Counted from the first letter of the stretch, positions 25,723 through 35,863 are shown. The stretch: DNA of 64,000 bases from an uncultured Eubacterium sp. (GCA_947089855.1 CAMUML010000012.1:1-64000); one strand, 5' to 3'. The notes: generated from the letters alone by a model not told the origin. Numbers and translations are program-made.

Positions 25723-27909
25723 CCAATAATCTAATATCTGCCTGTCTTTTTCTACGACATAGCCGCTGCCGCCCCTTCCTTTCACATCTTCTGCCATACT
25801 AAGCAGCAAAAGCGGCTTTTTTTCCTCTTTATCTGCGGTAAATACAGCAAACCAGCCAAGCTCTGTCCCATCCTCGTCTTCCGCAGTCTGTTTGATTTCT
25901 GCCGTACCCGTCTTCGCCGCCAATACCGTTTCTTCCCGGTATGCTTCATGTCCAGTACCATGTTCCGACGCCACGACCTGAATTAATGCATTCTTTAATA
26001 GCTCCGCCTGTTCCGGTACAAACGCTGACGGCAGCCATACCTCCCCGCCAGTAGCCGCCTGGCCGTCCTTGCGGTACAAAAGGAATGGTTTTATTACATC
26101 TCCGCCATTTACAAACCCAGTATACAGCGCCGCCAAGTGGACAGGGTTAACCAATACTTGTCCCTGCCCATATCCGCTATCCGCAAGCTGGATTTCGGAT
26201 TCTATTTTCCCAGAATTGGAATACTGGGATTTTGCCATGGAAAGGTCAAATGGGATTTTTTTATGAAAGCCAAGTTTTTTTAGCTCCTTTTGCAACGCTT
26301 TTTGCCCAATATTCAACGCTGCTTTAGCAAAATAAATATTATCTGAATAAATCAGCGCATTTTCCAGCACAACCGGAGAATACGTATGCAACGTCGTTAC
26401 ATAGTAAGACCCCCAGCTTGCATCTTTTTGCCAGCTAAACCCTACATTCCCGTAATCTTCCTGCGGATTGACCGCCCCAGTTTTTAATCCAATGGCTGCT
26501 ATGATTGGTTTAAACGAAGAACCGGGGCATTGCTTTTGAGTAAACCGGTTATAAATCGGCTTATTTTCATCATTATTCAGCGCATCCCAGTCTTCTTCGG
26601 ACATACCCAGCACAAAATCATTGCTGTCATAAGAAGGCGTACTGACCAGGGCAAGCACTTCCCCCGTATATGGATGCATAGCCACGCTGCATCCCTTGTC
26701 CTCCTGGAAAATTTCGTAGATCTTTTCCTGCAGCCCAGCATCAATCGTCAAATAAATATCTGTACCATCCTGCTTGTCAATGCCCGCAAGCCTGCTTTTC
26801 GTCCGCCCCTCACTGTCTATCAAAAGGATTTCACAGCCATCCCGGCCTTTCAGCTCTTTTTCATACAAACTTTCAATCCCGCTTTTGCCGATCAGGCTGC
26901 TTTCACTGTAGCCTTCCCCTGAATGCTCTTTTAGCTCTTCCGCCGTTACTTGCTGCACATACCCAATTAAATGGGCTGCGGCACGCCCCAGCGGATACTG
27001 CCTTACCTGCGTATCCTGCATTAACAATCCTGGGATTTCTAAAAGCGCAGCATCCCTTTGCATTTTCTGTTCTACATGTTCGCCCGGATCTTCCGTCATC
27101 TGTTCCAGATCCGTCAATTTTTCAACTGTTTTTACCGGCACAAAAGAATCCTCCCGCACCCAGGCCGCATCCAGCTTTTTTTGGATACTCTGTACGGTAA
27201 CACCTAAAATCTCGGCCATCTTTGCAATATCCTGGCTGCTGTCCTTATTCATCCTGCCTGGAACCAGCCCTACGCTGGAAGCGGTACCCTCACCGGCAAG
27301 CAGCCTGCCTTTCCGGTCAAAAATATCCCCGCGGTCTGCCTTTTTCGTAGAAACAAGCACCCGGTCTTTTGCCGTTAGGTCCGGGAAAATCATACTGTCA
27401 TCCCAACTTATCCCATACCGGTGCCCACTCCCGTCTGTATTAGGAAGCTTTCCAAACACGGTCTGGTTCTGAAAGGAAATCTCCCCCGCTACAGTATCCA
27501 TCGTAACCTCATACAAAACCGCGGCCGAATCCCCGCCGCTTTTATCTATGTCCGTATCAATGATGCGCAGGGAAATGTCTTCTGCCTCTATCCCCTGGTA
27601 AATATTTTTATTCCGTTTCGTAAAATCTTTGCGTGAAACCGATGTCCGGCTTTCCTCATCCAACATCTGATACATTTTCTTATACTTCCCTTTTGAAATA
27701 TAAGAATAATACTGTTCCAGCAATGCAGCCGGGTCATCATACACCTGCGTATCCCCGCTATTTTCCTTTTGGGGCATGATCTTCCCACTGATAACCAGAT
27801 AACCCGCCAGTACGGCTATAAGCAAAACGGCTACGCTGCATACCAGTATTCGTTTCTTTTTCTGTATCTGCTGTTTCCTCTCCGTTTTTTTGCTGCTCTC
27901 CCTGCTCAT
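25714..27909 (-). CDS. class B penicillin-binding protein with MecA-type N-terminal domain
   Basis: A 731-residue D,D-transpeptidase. A basic N-terminus and one membrane anchor (residues 20-41) are followed by an NTF2-like MecA_N domain (about 55-170), a PBP dimerisation domain (about 190-350) and the transpeptidase domain. Active-site motifs are complete: SxxK with Ser464 (SSFK), SDN (522-524) and KTG (666-668). This layout is shared with PBP2a/PBP3 of Firmicutes, which crosslink peptidoglycan outside the membrane; that family includes naturally low-affinity enzymes, but resistance cannot be inferred. AAAGGAG precedes the ATG. No SEDS glycosyltransferase partner gene is adjacent. Confidence 0.9.
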   Translation of the reverse strand: MSRESSKKTERKQQIQKKKRILVCSVAVLLIAVLAGYLVISGKIMPQKENSGDTQVYDDPAALLEQYYSYISKGKYKKMYQMLDEESRTSVSRKDFTKRNKNIYQGIEAEDISLRIIDTDIDKSGGDSAAVLYEVTMDTVAGEISFQNQTVFGKLPNTDGSGHRYGISWDDSMIFPDLTAKDRVLVSTKKADRGDIFDRKGRLLAGEGTASSVGLVPGRMNKDSSQDIAKMAEILGVTVQSIQKKLDAAWVREDSFVPVKTVEKLTDLEQMTEDPGEHVEQKMQRDAALLEIPGLLMQDTQVRQYPLGRAAAHLIGYVQQVTAEELKEHSGEGYSESSLIGKSGIESLYEKELKGRDGCEILLIDSEGRTKSRLAGIDKQDGTDIYLTIDAGLQEKIYEIFQEDKGCSVAMHPYTGEVLALVSTPSYDSNDFVLGMSEEDWDALNNDENKPIYNRFTQKQCPGSSFKPIIAAIGLKTGAVNPQEDYGNVGFSWQKDASWGSYYVTTLHTYSPVVLENALIYSDNIYFAKAALNIGQKALQKELKKLGFHKKIPFDLSMAKSQYSNSGKIESEIQLADSGYGQGQVLVNPVHLAALYTGFVNGGDVIKPFLLYRKDGQAATGGEVWLPSAFVPEQAELLKNALIQVVASEHGTGHEAYREETVLAAKTGTAEIKQTAEDEDGTELGWFAVFTADKEEKKPLLLLSMAEDVKGRGGSGYVVEKDRQILDYWFR

Positions 27910-28135
27910 GCTTTCTCCTTTCGTATTATCCGAATGCCAATGAAACCTCTGTTTGGCAGATTTATCATTAGAATTATACCATCATTGTGCAAAAATGGGT
28001 AGCAATTTTTCCGGGCTGCCAATACAAAACAAGCCGCCTTCTGGACGTTTTATACCCAAGGGCTTGGCCACCCATAATCCACACTGTGCAAAATCCTAAC
28101 ATTGTGCTTGTGAAAATACGAAAAGTGCAGACAGC

Positions 28136-28172
28136 AGCCAGGCGGCACCCCGTATTACGGGACTGCCGCCTG
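28136..28172. terminator. hairpin after the deacetylase gene
   Basis: CCAGGCGGCA pairs with TGCCGCCTGC-type sequence, with an inner CCCGTA/TACGGG stem, about 20 bases past the deacetylase stop on the minus strand. The T tract is weak, so it may be a pausing or mRNA-end hairpin rather than a full terminator. Confidence 0.5.
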
Positions 28173-28192
28173 CCAGCAAAATCCATATTTAT

Positions 28193-28927
28193 TTAATCCA
28201 TTACAATCTTATCTACCGTCACAAATTCATACCCTTTTTCCTGCAAACAGTCAATGATACGTAATGCCGCACGGACCGTGGCTGGATATTCGTCGTGCAT
28301 TAAAATAATGCTATTTTCCTCTATTTCCCGAAAAACAGTATTACAAATAAGCGATTCGTCTTTACATGACCAGTCCATCGTATCGATCGTCCACAGCACC
28401 TGGATCATTTCCAGCTGCTTTTCCAGTTGTTTGGAACCACTCCCAAAGGGCGGGCGCATAAAACAAGGTTCTTCCCCTGTATATTTTTCTATCACCTGAT
28501 TTGCTTTTTGTATTTCTTCTATTGCGGCGGTCTGTGTCATATGCTGTATATCTACGTGGTTATACGTATGGTTGCCTATCAAATGCCCTTCCTTTACGAT
28601 CCGCTGCATAACCTCAGGATTTGCTTGTGCTGCTTTCCCTATTACAAAAAACGTTGCCTTCACTCCACGTTCTGCTAGGCCATCTAAGAGCATTGGGGTA
28701 TACTCGGCATCTGGGCCATCGTCAAAAGTCAGCGCTACTTTTTTCTTTTCCTGCAAATCGCCAGCAGGCCCGCCTTCCCCCGCATCTGCATCCTGGCTCA
28801 CGCTGTTTGCGGATGACTCCTGATAATCTGCCTGGCGCATATCTGCTTTTTGCATAACAGCAGACATACCTAGGAACAGAATAATTACAGTAAGTGAAAT
28901 CATAATTCTGGGAATATATTTTTTCAA
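28193..28927 (-). CDS. polysaccharide deacetylase (NodB homology domain), membrane-anchored
   Basis: A 244-residue protein. One N-terminal hydrophobic segment (about 7-26) anchors or exports it, followed by a spacer and a NodB domain from about residue 63. Motifs are TFDDGPD (Asp69, Asp70), HTYNHVD (His120, His124 as metal ligands), RPPFGS, DTMDW and LMHD, so the catalytic set is complete. Relatives deacetylate peptidoglycan or chitin-like N-acetyl groups, and in spore formers PdaA-type enzymes act on the cortex; which applies here is open. It starts 55 bp after clpB on the same strand and may be transcribed with it. Confidence 0.9.
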   Translation of the reverse strand: MKKYIPRIMISLTVIILFLGMSAVMQKADMRQADYQESSANSVSQDADAGEGGPAGDLQEKKKVALTFDDGPDAEYTPMLLDGLAERGVKATFFVIGKAAQANPEVMQRIVKEGHLIGNHTYNHVDIQHMTQTAAIEEIQKANQVIEKYTGEEPCFMRPPFGSGSKQLEKQLEMIQVLWTIDTMDWSCKDESLICNTVFREIEENSIILMHDEYPATVRAALRIIDCLQEKGYEFVTVDKIVMD

Positions 28928-28982
28928 CTGCAGGCTCCAGCCGCTACATTCTTGCTTCTATATATATGCTGCAGATTTTTAT

Positions 28983-31580
28983 TTATACTGCATTTTCACT
29001 GCGCACTGCCTCCAATACACCCCCGGACAGGCGGATCAAAATCGTATCCCCATCCACTACTTCATCGGCGAGGATAATCTTGGCAGCCAGTGTTTCCACC
29101 GATTTTTGCAGGAACCGTTTCAACGGCCTTGCGCCATAAACCGGATCATAGCCGTTTTCCACAACATACCGTTCCGCTTCCGGCGTCAGGGCAATCGACA
29201 GCCCCCTTTCTGCCAGGCGCTTGTTTAAGTCCTCCATCAAAAGGTGGATGATACTGCCGATGTCCTGCGGCGTCAAAGGCTTAAATAAGATAATCTCATC
29301 CAGCCGGTTTAAAAATTCCGGCCGGAAGCTGGCACGCAGTTCATCCATAACAGCCTTGGAACATTCCGGCTGTATATCCCCTTTTTCATCAATGCCTTCC
29401 AATAGATGCATGGAGCCGATATTCGATGTCATAATCAAGATCGTATTTTTAAAATCCACTGTACGGCCTTGTGAATCGGTAATACGCCCGTCATCCAGGA
29501 CTTGCAAAAGCACATTAAACACATCCGGGTGCGCCTTTTCTATTTCATCAAACAATACAACCGAATATGGTTTCCTACGTACTGCTTCCGTCAGCTGTCC
29601 GCCCTCTTCGTAGCCGACATATCCAGGAGGCGCACCGATCAAACGCGATACCGAATATTTCTCCATATATTCGCTCATATCCAGGCGCACCATATTATTC
29701 GCATCATCAAACAAACTTTCAGCAAGCGCTTTTGCCAATTCTGTCTTGCCGACGCCCGTCGGGCCTAAAAACAGGAACGATCCAATCGGCTTGGACGGAT
29801 CCTTAATCCCTGCCTTGGAACGGATAATGGCTTCTGTTACTTTCGTCACACCTTCATCCTGCCCGATGACCCGCCTATGCAGTTCATCGTCCAAATGCAG
29901 CGTTTTGCTGCGCTCGCCCTCTGTTAATTTTGCAACCGGTATACCAGTCCAGCGGGAAATGATCCTTGCTATTTCTTCATCACTGACATTTTCATGCATA
30001 AGCGAAAACGCTTCGCCTTTTACTTTATCCTCCTCTTCGTCCAATTGCTTTTGGATTTCTGGCAGCCTTCCGTACTGCAGCTCCGCAGCCTTATTCAAAT
30101 CATACTGCTGCTTTGCCTGTGCGATCTCTTTCTTTACCTGCTCTAATTCTTCCCGCAGGCCCTGCACCTTTTCAATGGATTTCTTCTCATTGTCCCATTG
30201 CGCCTTTTTCGTCTGAAATGCACCGTTTAATTCGGCAAGCTCTTTTTGCAGATGCTCCAGGCGGTCACGGCTTAACTTATCAGACTCTTTTTTCAAAGCC
30301 GTTTCTTCAATCTGAAGCTGCATCACGCGGCGGTTCAATTCATCCAGTTCCGCCGGCATGGAATCCAGCTCCGTCTTAATCAGCGCGCACGCCTCATCCA
30401 CCAGGTCAATCGCCTTATCCGGCAGGAAACGGTCGGAAATATAACGGTGCGACAAAACAGCTGCGGAAACAAGCGCACTGTCTGTAATCTTAACGCCATG
30501 AAACACCTCATAACGTTCTTTTAGCCCCCTTAAAATAGAAATAGTTTCCTCCACAGTCGGCTCATCCACCATAACTGGCTGGAAACGCCGCTCCAGTGCA
30601 GCGTCCTTTTCAATATACTCCCGATACTCGTCCAACGTAGTCGCACCGATGCAATGCAGCTCCCCCCTGGCCAGCATAGGCTTTAGCATATTTCCAGCAT
30701 CTAAAGCGCCATCTGTCTTGCCTGCGCCTACAATCGTGTGCAGTTCATCGATAAACAGGATAATCTGCCCCTCGCTTTTGCGCACTTCATCCAACACCGC
30801 TTTTAAACGTTCTTCAAATTCCCCCCTGTACTTTGCACCTGCCACAAGCGCACCCATATCCAGTGCAAACAGCCGCTTGTCTTTTAGCCCTTCCGGCACA
30901 TCCCCGCGTACAATCCGCTGTGCGAGCCCTTCAATAACCGCCGTTTTGCCCACGCCTGGCTCGCCGATCAAAACCGGGTTATTTTTCGTTTTACGCGACA
31001 GGATACGGATGACATTGCGGATTTCGCTGTCACGCCCAATCACTGGGTCAGATTTTTGTGCCCTCGCACGCTCAACCATATCATACCCATACTTTTCCAA
31101 CGTATCATACGTAGCCTCCGGGTTATCAGAAGTCACGCGCTGGTTTCCCCGTACAGTCGAAAGCGCCTGCAAAAAACGCTCCCTGGTAATCCCATATTCG
31201 CGGAAAACATCTTTCATTGCCTGGTTCGGATATTTCAGCAGGCTTAAAAACAAATGCTCTACCGAAACATATTCGTCCCCCATCTGCTTCGCTTCATCCT
31301 CTGCGCTGATGAGCACCTGGTTTAAGTGCTTTCCCACATATACCTGTCCACCGCCAGATACTTTTACCCGAGCTTCCAATCGGCGGACCGCGTTATCCAT
31401 AAAATGCTCTTTATTAATTTCCATTTTTTCAATCAGCTTCAAGATTAAGCCATCCTCCTGGCGCAGCAACGCCACTAGAAGATGCTCTTGCTCAATTTCC
31501 TGATTGCCATATTCATATGCCAGTTTTTCACATCCATTTACCGCTTCGATTGATTTTTGCGTAAATTTTTGAATATTCAT
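28983..31580 (-). CDS. clpB: ATP-dependent disaggregase ClpB (HSP100)
   Basis: An 865-residue full-length ClpB. The N-terminal Clp repeats (from residue 1) are followed by the first AAA+ domain with GEPGVGKTA and the [23 protein letters not shown] block. A long coiled-coil middle domain (about 405-525), which distinguishes ClpB from ClpC/ClpA, precedes the second AAA+ domain with [14 protein letters not shown]. It rescues aggregated proteins together with DnaK. Its only visible promoter overlaps a CIRCE operator, so HrcA repression is expected. GGAGG lies 8 bases before the ATG. Confidence 0.96.
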   Translation of the reverse strand: MNIQKFTQKSIEAVNGCEKLAYEYGNQEIEQEHLLVALLRQEDGLILKLIEKMEINKEHFMDNAVRRLEARVKVSGGGQVYVGKHLNQVLISAEDEAKQMGDEYVSVEHLFLSLLKYPNQAMKDVFREYGITRERFLQALSTVRGNQRVTSDNPEATYDTLEKYGYDMVERARAQKSDPVIGRDSEIRNVIRILSRKTKNNPVLIGEPGVGKTAVIEGLAQRIVRGDVPEGLKDKRLFALDMGALVAGAKYRGEFEERLKAVLDEVRKSEGQIILFIDELHTIVGAGKTDGALDAGNMLKPMLARGELHCIGATTLDEYREYIEKDAALERRFQPVMVDEPTVEETISILRGLKERYEVFHGVKITDSALVSAAVLSHRYISDRFLPDKAIDLVDEACALIKTELDSMPAELDELNRRVMQLQIEETALKKESDKLSRDRLEHLQKELAELNGAFQTKKAQWDNEKKSIEKVQGLREELEQVKKEIAQAKQQYDLNKAAELQYGRLPEIQKQLDEEEDKVKGEAFSLMHENVSDEEIARIISRWTGIPVAKLTEGERSKTLHLDDELHRRVIGQDEGVTKVTEAIIRSKAGIKDPSKPIGSFLFLGPTGVGKTELAKALAESLFDDANNMVRLDMSEYMEKYSVSRLIGAPPGYVGYEEGGQLTEAVRRKPYSVVLFDEIEKAHPDVFNVLLQVLDDGRITDSQGRTVDFKNTILIMTSNIGSMHLLEGIDEKGDIQPECSKAVMDELRASFRPEFLNRLDEIILFKPLTPQDIGSIIHLLMEDLNKRLAERGLSIALTPEAERYVVENGYDPVYGARPLKRFLQKSVETLAAKIILADEVVDGDTILIRLSGGVLEAVRSENAV

Positions 31581-31654
31581 ATAATATGCCTCCTTTTCAT
31601 TCCGGGTGTATGGTTAGGATGCCCGGATTAGGGACTTTTGTTTTATCTGAAAGA

Positions 31655-31683
31655 AATATAACACCGATTGTTAGCACTGTCAA
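31655..31683 (-). promoter_or_regulatory. clpB promoter overlapping CIRCE
   Basis: On the minus strand TTGACA (31678-31683), a 17-base spacer and TATATT (31655-31660) form a strong sigma-A promoter. The -35 box lies entirely within the CIRCE inverted repeat, so a bound HrcA dimer would block polymerase. Confidence 0.85.
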
Positions 31684-31697
31684 GAGGTGAGTGCTAA
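31671..31697. promoter_or_regulatory. CIRCE operator (HrcA site) of clpB
   Basis: TTAGCACTG, nine bases, GAGTGCTAA. It matches the CIRCE consensus TTAGCACTC-N9-GAGTGCTAA at 17 of 18 arm positions. The single change converts the last base of one arm and at the same time completes the -35 hexamer TTGACA on the minus strand. Confidence 0.9.
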
Positions 31698-31988
31698 AAT
31701 TGTGTGAAAATTTTATGAAGCGCTGGTTTTAAATATGTATAAACCAAAAAGACTACCAGCAACTGCAGATAGCCTTTTCGATTTTAATGGCTAAGATTGC
31801 CAATTTTAAGCATTTTTTCTTAATATAGTTGCTAGTGTTCCATTTATTGAGTATACTTATATAGGTTCAAACTATTCGTTGGAAAGCCTGATAACCAAAA
31901 TCCGCAAAGCAATAATATAATACCTGTCTGAACTAAATCAAAATATAATAAACCCATTTATAAATCCACACAATGAAAAGAGGCATTT
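31698..31988. other. intergenic region, clpB to vsr
   Basis: A 291-bp A/T-rich stretch between divergent clpB and vsr. GACTACCAGCAACTGCAGATAGCC and nearby sequence show no convincing hairpin, promoter or small gene. Nothing further is supported. Confidence 0.4.
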
Positions 31989-32456
31989 ATGGATACTATG
32001 ACACCTGAACAGCGTAGCCGCACTATGAGCCATATTAAAAGTACGGATACCAAAATTGAACGAATCTTGCGTAAAGCTTTATGGCAGAAAGGATACCGCT
32101 ATCGGAAAAATTATAAAGCCTTGCCCGGTTCCCCGGATATTGCAATCACAAAATATAAAATTGCCATATTTTGCGACAGTGAATTTTTCCACGGATACAA
32201 TTGGGAAATTAAGAAGCAGCAGCTTGGCCAAAACAAAGACTATTGGATCAAGAAAATTGAACGCAATATGGCACGTGACCGTGAGGCTGATTTAAAGCTG
32301 ATCGCAATGGACTGGGTACCCATCCACTTCTGGGGGCAGGACATTCTAAAAAATGTTTCTGGATGTATGAAAGCTATCGATGATTTACGTTTCGAACTGC
32401 AGATGGAATCTTCGAATGGCATCATTGACGTAGGAATGGACTATTTTACAACATAA
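31989..32456 (+). CDS. vsr: very-short-patch-repair endonuclease (Vsr family)
   Basis: A 155-residue Vsr-type nuclease. TPEQRSRTMSHIKSTDTKIE at the start matches the R-S-x-x-M-x-x-I-x-x-x-(D/N)T-x-x-E pattern of the family. LPGSPDIA supplies the metal-binding Asp, FCDSEFFHGYNW replaces the E. coli FTHGCFWH zinc region, and KIERNMARD follows. Vsr nicks beside T:G mismatches created by deamination of 5-methylcytosine and is normally encoded next to a C5 methyltransferase; none lies beside it here. The zinc ligands of E. coli Vsr are not conserved, as in many Firmicute homologues. The start ATG follows a weak AAGAGG site. Confidence 0.88.
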   Translation: MDTMTPEQRSRTMSHIKSTDTKIERILRKALWQKGYRYRKNYKALPGSPDIAITKYKIAIFCDSEFFHGYNWEIKKQQLGQNKDYWIKKIERNMARDREADLKLIAMDWVPIHFWGQDILKNVSGCMKAIDDLRFELQMESSNGIIDVGMDYFTT

Positions 32457-32541
32457 AATTTGTATATTTATAATTTATAGTTGGCCATTTTATAAACAAT
32501 CCTAAATGGCCCAGTCTAATTCAGATGTGATTGCCAAACCA

Positions 32542-32564
32542 CGCATCTGGCACCGCCAGATGCG
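32542..32564. repeat. short perfect palindrome between vsr and dfx
   Basis: CGCATCTGGC and GCCAGATGCG form a perfect 10-bp stem with a 3-base loop, between two convergent genes. There is no T tract on either side. It could be a REP-like unit or a weak bidirectional terminator. Confidence 0.55.
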
Positions 32565-32592
32565 CGTTCGGCTCAAAGTGATTGGCTGCTTT

Positions 32593-32970
32593 TTATTCTG
32601 CTTTCCAAAGGCTGTGCAGATTACAATAAGCGTATACTGCTGTTACCTCATCGCCTTCACAGATAGCAAAACATACTTCTGGCTTATCTCCAGGATGCAG
32701 TACTTTGCGTTGGTTCCCTTGTTTTGTCTGTAAAGATACCCATTCTATGTAATGCTCTGGCATCATAGGATGTTCTGCTGAACCTACGTTTACTTTTACC
32801 AGATTGCCTTCTACCGTGTATACAGGGACATGTTTTTCTACTGCAGCATCTGTTGTCCCAGGAACGATCTCTTTCATTTTCTGGCCGCAGCACATCACCG
32901 GTACTCCAGCATCCTTAACCATTGCTATAATATTTCCACAGTGCTCACAAATATAAAATTTCTGTTCCAT
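32593..32970 (-). CDS. dfx: desulfoferrodoxin (superoxide reductase)
   Basis: A 125-residue two-iron superoxide reductase. Center I is a desulforedoxin-like site with Cys8, Cys11, Cys27 and Cys28. Center II ligands are present: His47 (EKHVP), His67 (EHPM), His73 (EHYIEW), Cys116 and His119 (YCNLHSLW). It reduces superoxide to peroxide in the cytoplasm of anaerobes without releasing oxygen, fed by rubredoxin. It follows the iron alcohol dehydrogenase gene by 59 bp on the same strand, so the two may be cotranscribed. GAGAGGGATGG precedes the ATG. Confidence 0.95.
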   Translation of the reverse strand: MEQKFYICEHCGNIIAMVKDAGVPVMCCGQKMKEIVPGTTDAAVEKHVPVYTVEGNLVKVNVGSAEHPMMPEHYIEWVSLQTKQGNQRKVLHPGDKPEVCFAICEGDEVTAVYAYCNLHSLWKAE

Positions 32971-33029
32971 TTGCCATCCCTCTCTATTCTTTGTTTCGTT
33001 GTTGCCTGGCTGCCCGGCGTTACTTTTTA

Positions 33030-34247
33030 TTAAAAATCTACTTCGGTATCATAATAACAGCACTTTAACAATTTTTCCATTTCTTCCTGGCTTGGCTGGC
33101 GTGGGTTAGAGCCAGTACATGCATCTAAGATAGCGTTGGCTGCAATCTCAGGCAGGCGTTCTAAAAAAACCGCTTCCGGTACAAAGCCCGCCTGCGCCGG
33201 ATAACTGTCCGGACCATAATGCTGGATACAATGAGGGATATTCAGTTCGTCATTCATTTTCCTCAGATATGCGATCAACGCATTGACTTTTTCATCCAGT
33301 GTTGCCCCTTCAAGCCCCATAAAATCTGCAATTTCACCATAACGTTTCTTTGCTTCTTCATTTTTGGCATTAAATGCAATGACTTTTGGCAGATACATTG
33401 CATTGGCTGCCCCATGAATAATATGTGCGCCATGATCGGCAAATGCAGCGCCTGTTTTATGTGCCATTGAATGCACAATCCCAAGAAGTGCATTGGAAAA
33501 TGCCATGCCTGCAAGGCACTGTGCATTATGCATGGACGCACGTTTTTCCATATCACCGTTGTAAGAAGCTACCAAGTTATTTTGAATCATCTTAATCGAA
33601 TGCAATGCAAGCGGGTCTGTGTAATCACAGTGGGCCGTAGATACATAAGCCTCTATGGAATGCGTCATCGCATCCATACCAGTATGTGCAGTTAGTTTCT
33701 GCGGCATTGTTTCTGCCAAATCAGGATCTACAATCGCTACATCTGGTGTAATCTCAAAATCGGCAATTGGGTATTTAATCCCCTTCTGGTAATCGGTAAT
33801 GATCGAAAACGCCGTTACTTCCGTAGCTGTCCCGGATGTAGAAGAAATTGCACAAAAATGTGCTTTTTTCCGAAGGCTTGGAATGCCGAATACTTTACAC
33901 ATATCTTCAAATGTAATATCTGGGTATTCGTATTTAATCCACATCGCCTTTGCCGCATCAATCGGGGAACCGCCGCCCATTGCAATGATCCAGTCCGGCT
34001 CAAACTTTGCCATTGCCTGTGCACCCTTCATAACCGTCTCGACAGACGGGTCTGGTTCAATGCCTTCAAACAGTTCTACTTCCATACCAGCTTCCTTTAA
34101 ATACTGCTGCGCACGGTCTAAAAAACCAAAACGTTTCATCGAACCGCCGCCCACACAGATCATGGCCTTTTTCCCCTGAAATGTCTTTAATGCTTCCAGT
34201 GCGCCTTTCCCGTGGTACAAATCACGCGGTAATGTAAATCTTGCCAC
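33030..34247 (-). CDS. iron-containing alcohol dehydrogenase (group III)
   Basis: A 405-residue Fe-ADH. The N-terminal domain binds NAD(P) (GGGSMKRFGF and AMGGGSPIDAAKAMW). The C-terminal helical domain carries the metal ligands in DPDLAETMPQKLTAHTGMDAMTHSIEAY, GIVHSMAHKTGAAF and HGAANAMYLP. Members reduce butyraldehyde, acetaldehyde or lactaldehyde, or oxidise diols; the exact substrate is not readable, and butanol-dehydrogenase-like is the closest guess. A role in reoxidising NAD(P)H during fermentation is inferred. ATTTAGGAGG-like sequence (minus strand) precedes the ATG. Confidence 0.9.
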   Translation of the reverse strand: MARFTLPRDLYHGKGALEALKTFQGKKAMICVGGGSMKRFGFLDRAQQYLKEAGMEVELFEGIEPDPSVETVMKGAQAMAKFEPDWIIAMGGGSPIDAAKAMWIKYEYPDITFEDMCKVFGIPSLRKKAHFCAISSTSGTATEVTAFSIITDYQKGIKYPIADFEITPDVAIVDPDLAETMPQKLTAHTGMDAMTHSIEAYVSTAHCDYTDPLALHSIKMIQNNLVASYNGDMEKRASMHNAQCLAGMAFSNALLGIVHSMAHKTGAAFADHGAHIIHGAANAMYLPKVIAFNAKNEEAKKRYGEIADFMGLEGATLDEKVNALIAYLRKMNDELNIPHCIQHYGPDSYPAQAGFVPEAVFLERLPEIAANAILDACTGSNPRQPSQEEMEKLLKCCYYDTEVDF

Positions 34248-34454
34248 CTTAAATATACCTCCTGACTGAAATAAAATTATTTAATATCGGTTGCCATCCT
34301 GCTGCCAGTGTACTGGTATAGCGGCTACTTGAAATTCATAGCAATCATAAGCAGCCAGTTCACTAGCCGGATAGTACCTTTCCCTTTATTATAACATATT
34401 TTACCAAATAAGCATCTACTTTTCTACGATATTCCACAAATCCGTAGTTACAGT

Positions 34455-34571
34455 TGTTACTATTCACGGGCAATGTCATTTACTTAAGCGTAACCGTTCA
34501 GATAGGGTGGGCCGCCAGCCAATCACTTTCTTAGCTACATTACTGTAAATTCTGGCAGCCCAAACGGTTAT
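34455..34571. repeat. composite repeat with GTTACTATTCACGG end (family B)
   Basis: GTTACTATTCACGGGCAATG, then GTCATTTACTTAAGCGTAAC and CGTTCAGATAGGGTGGGCCG. The last part pairs imperfectly with CTGGCAGCCCAAACGGTTAT near 34550. Modules AATGTCATTTACTTAAG and CGTTCAGATAGGGTG recur at 51850-51968 in a different relative arrangement. It fills the gap between the Fe-ADH promoter region and the end of metY. Confidence 0.55.
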
Positions 34572-34582
34572 AATGGCATTGG

Positions 34583-35863
34583 TTACGCATCCAAGGCCTG
34601 CGCCAAGTCAGAAATCAGATCCTCCTTGTCTTCCAGCCCACATGACATGCGTACAAGCCCCGCCGGTATACCTGCCGCTGCTAGCTGCGCGTCGCTCATC
34701 TGCCTGTGGGTAGACGATGCCGGATTCAGGCAGCAGGTTCTTGCATCCGCCACATGTGTTTCAATTGCAGCCAGCTTTAAACGCTTCATAAATGCTTCCG
34801 CTGCCGGGCGTCCGCCTTCCAGTTCAAATGACACAACCCCACATCCGCCATGCGGCATGTATTTTTGTGCCAGCCCATAATATTTATCCCCCGCAAGGCC
34901 CGGATAGGTAACATGGGCCACTTTTGGATGCTTCTGCAAAAACTCCGCAACTGCCTGTCCATTTTCCACATGGCGTTGCATACGCACATGCAGGGATTCC
35001 AGGCCAAGGTTCAACAGGAAAGCATTCTGCGGGGACTGGATACTTCCAAGGTCACGCATAAGCTGGGCCGTACATTTATATATAAAAGCGCCTTCTTTTC
35101 CAAATCTTTCTGCATAGGTAATGCCGTGATAGGATTCATCCGGCGTACATAGCCCTGGGAATTTATCCGCATAGGCCATCCAGTCAAACTTCCCGGAATC
35201 TACGACTGCACCGCCTACTGCCGCCCCATGCCCGTCCATATATTTTGTAGTGGAATGCGTTACAATATCCGCACCCCATGTGAATGGACGGCAGTTTACT
35301 GGTGTTGGAAACGTATTGTCTACAATCAGCGGTACGCCATGCGCATGGGCAGCTGCTGCAAATTTTTCAATATCCAGCACGGAGAGGGCCGGGTTCGCAA
35401 TCGTTTCGCCAAAAACAGCCTTTGTGTTTTCCTTAAATGCTGCATGCAGTTCTTCCTCGCTGCAGTCAGGCGCTACGAACGTCGCTTCAATCCCCATTTT
35501 AGCCATTGTCACGGAAATCAAGTTAAACGTACCTCCATAAATAGCGGAAGACGCTACAATATGGCTGCCGGATTCACAAATATTAAACAAAGCATAAAAG
35601 TTTGCCGCCTGCCCGGATGAAGTTAGCATCCCTGCCGTCCCACCTTCCAATGCAGCTATCTTGGCCGCTACATGGTCATTGGTCGGATTTTGGAGCCTTG
35701 TGTAAAAATAGCCTTGGGTTTCCAGATCAAATAATTTCCCCATTTCTTCGCTTGTATCATATTTAAACGTTGTAGACTGGATAATCGGTATCTGGCGCGG
35801 CTCCCCATTACCAGGCGTATAGCCTGCCTGCACACATTTTGTATTTATTTTATAATCGCCCAT
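34583..35863 (-). CDS. metY: O-acetylhomoserine sulfhydrylase / aminocarboxypropyltransferase
   Basis: A 426-residue PLP enzyme of the Cys/Met metabolism family. The start at 35863 gives MGDYKINTKCVQAGYTPGNGEPRQIPIIQSTTF, typical of MetY; a longer frame overlaps gltA. Further marks are YTRLQNPTND, SSGQAANFYAL, and the PLP lysine in THSTTKYMDGHG. It makes homocysteine (or methionine) from O-acetylhomoserine and sulfide or methanethiol. It follows gltA by 35 bp, so it is probably in the marR-gltA-metY transcript. No SAM or T-box element precedes it. Confidence 0.93.
   Translation of the reverse strand: MGDYKINTKCVQAGYTPGNGEPRQIPIIQSTTFKYDTSEEMGKLFDLETQGYFYTRLQNPTNDHVAAKIAALEGGTAGMLTSSGQAANFYALFNICESGSHIVASSAIYGGTFNLISVTMAKMGIEATFVAPDCSEEELHAAFKENTKAVFGETIANPALSVLDIEKFAAAAHAHGVPLIVDNTFPTPVNCRPFTWGADIVTHSTTKYMDGHGAAVGGAVVDSGKFDWMAYADKFPGLCTPDESYHGITYAERFGKEGAFIYKCTAQLMRDLGSIQSPQNAFLLNLGLESLHVRMQRHVENGQAVAEFLQKHPKVAHVTYPGLAGDKYYGLAQKYMPHGGCGVVSFELEGGRPAAEAFMKRLKLAAIETHVADARTCCLNPASSTHRQMSDAQLAAAGIPAGLVRMSCGLEDKEDLISDLAQALDA

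Noticed and set aside
30649-31503. 284-residue frame opposite clpB
   Set aside because: Antisense shadow of a highly conserved gene; serine/proline-rich composition typical of reverse-strand translation.
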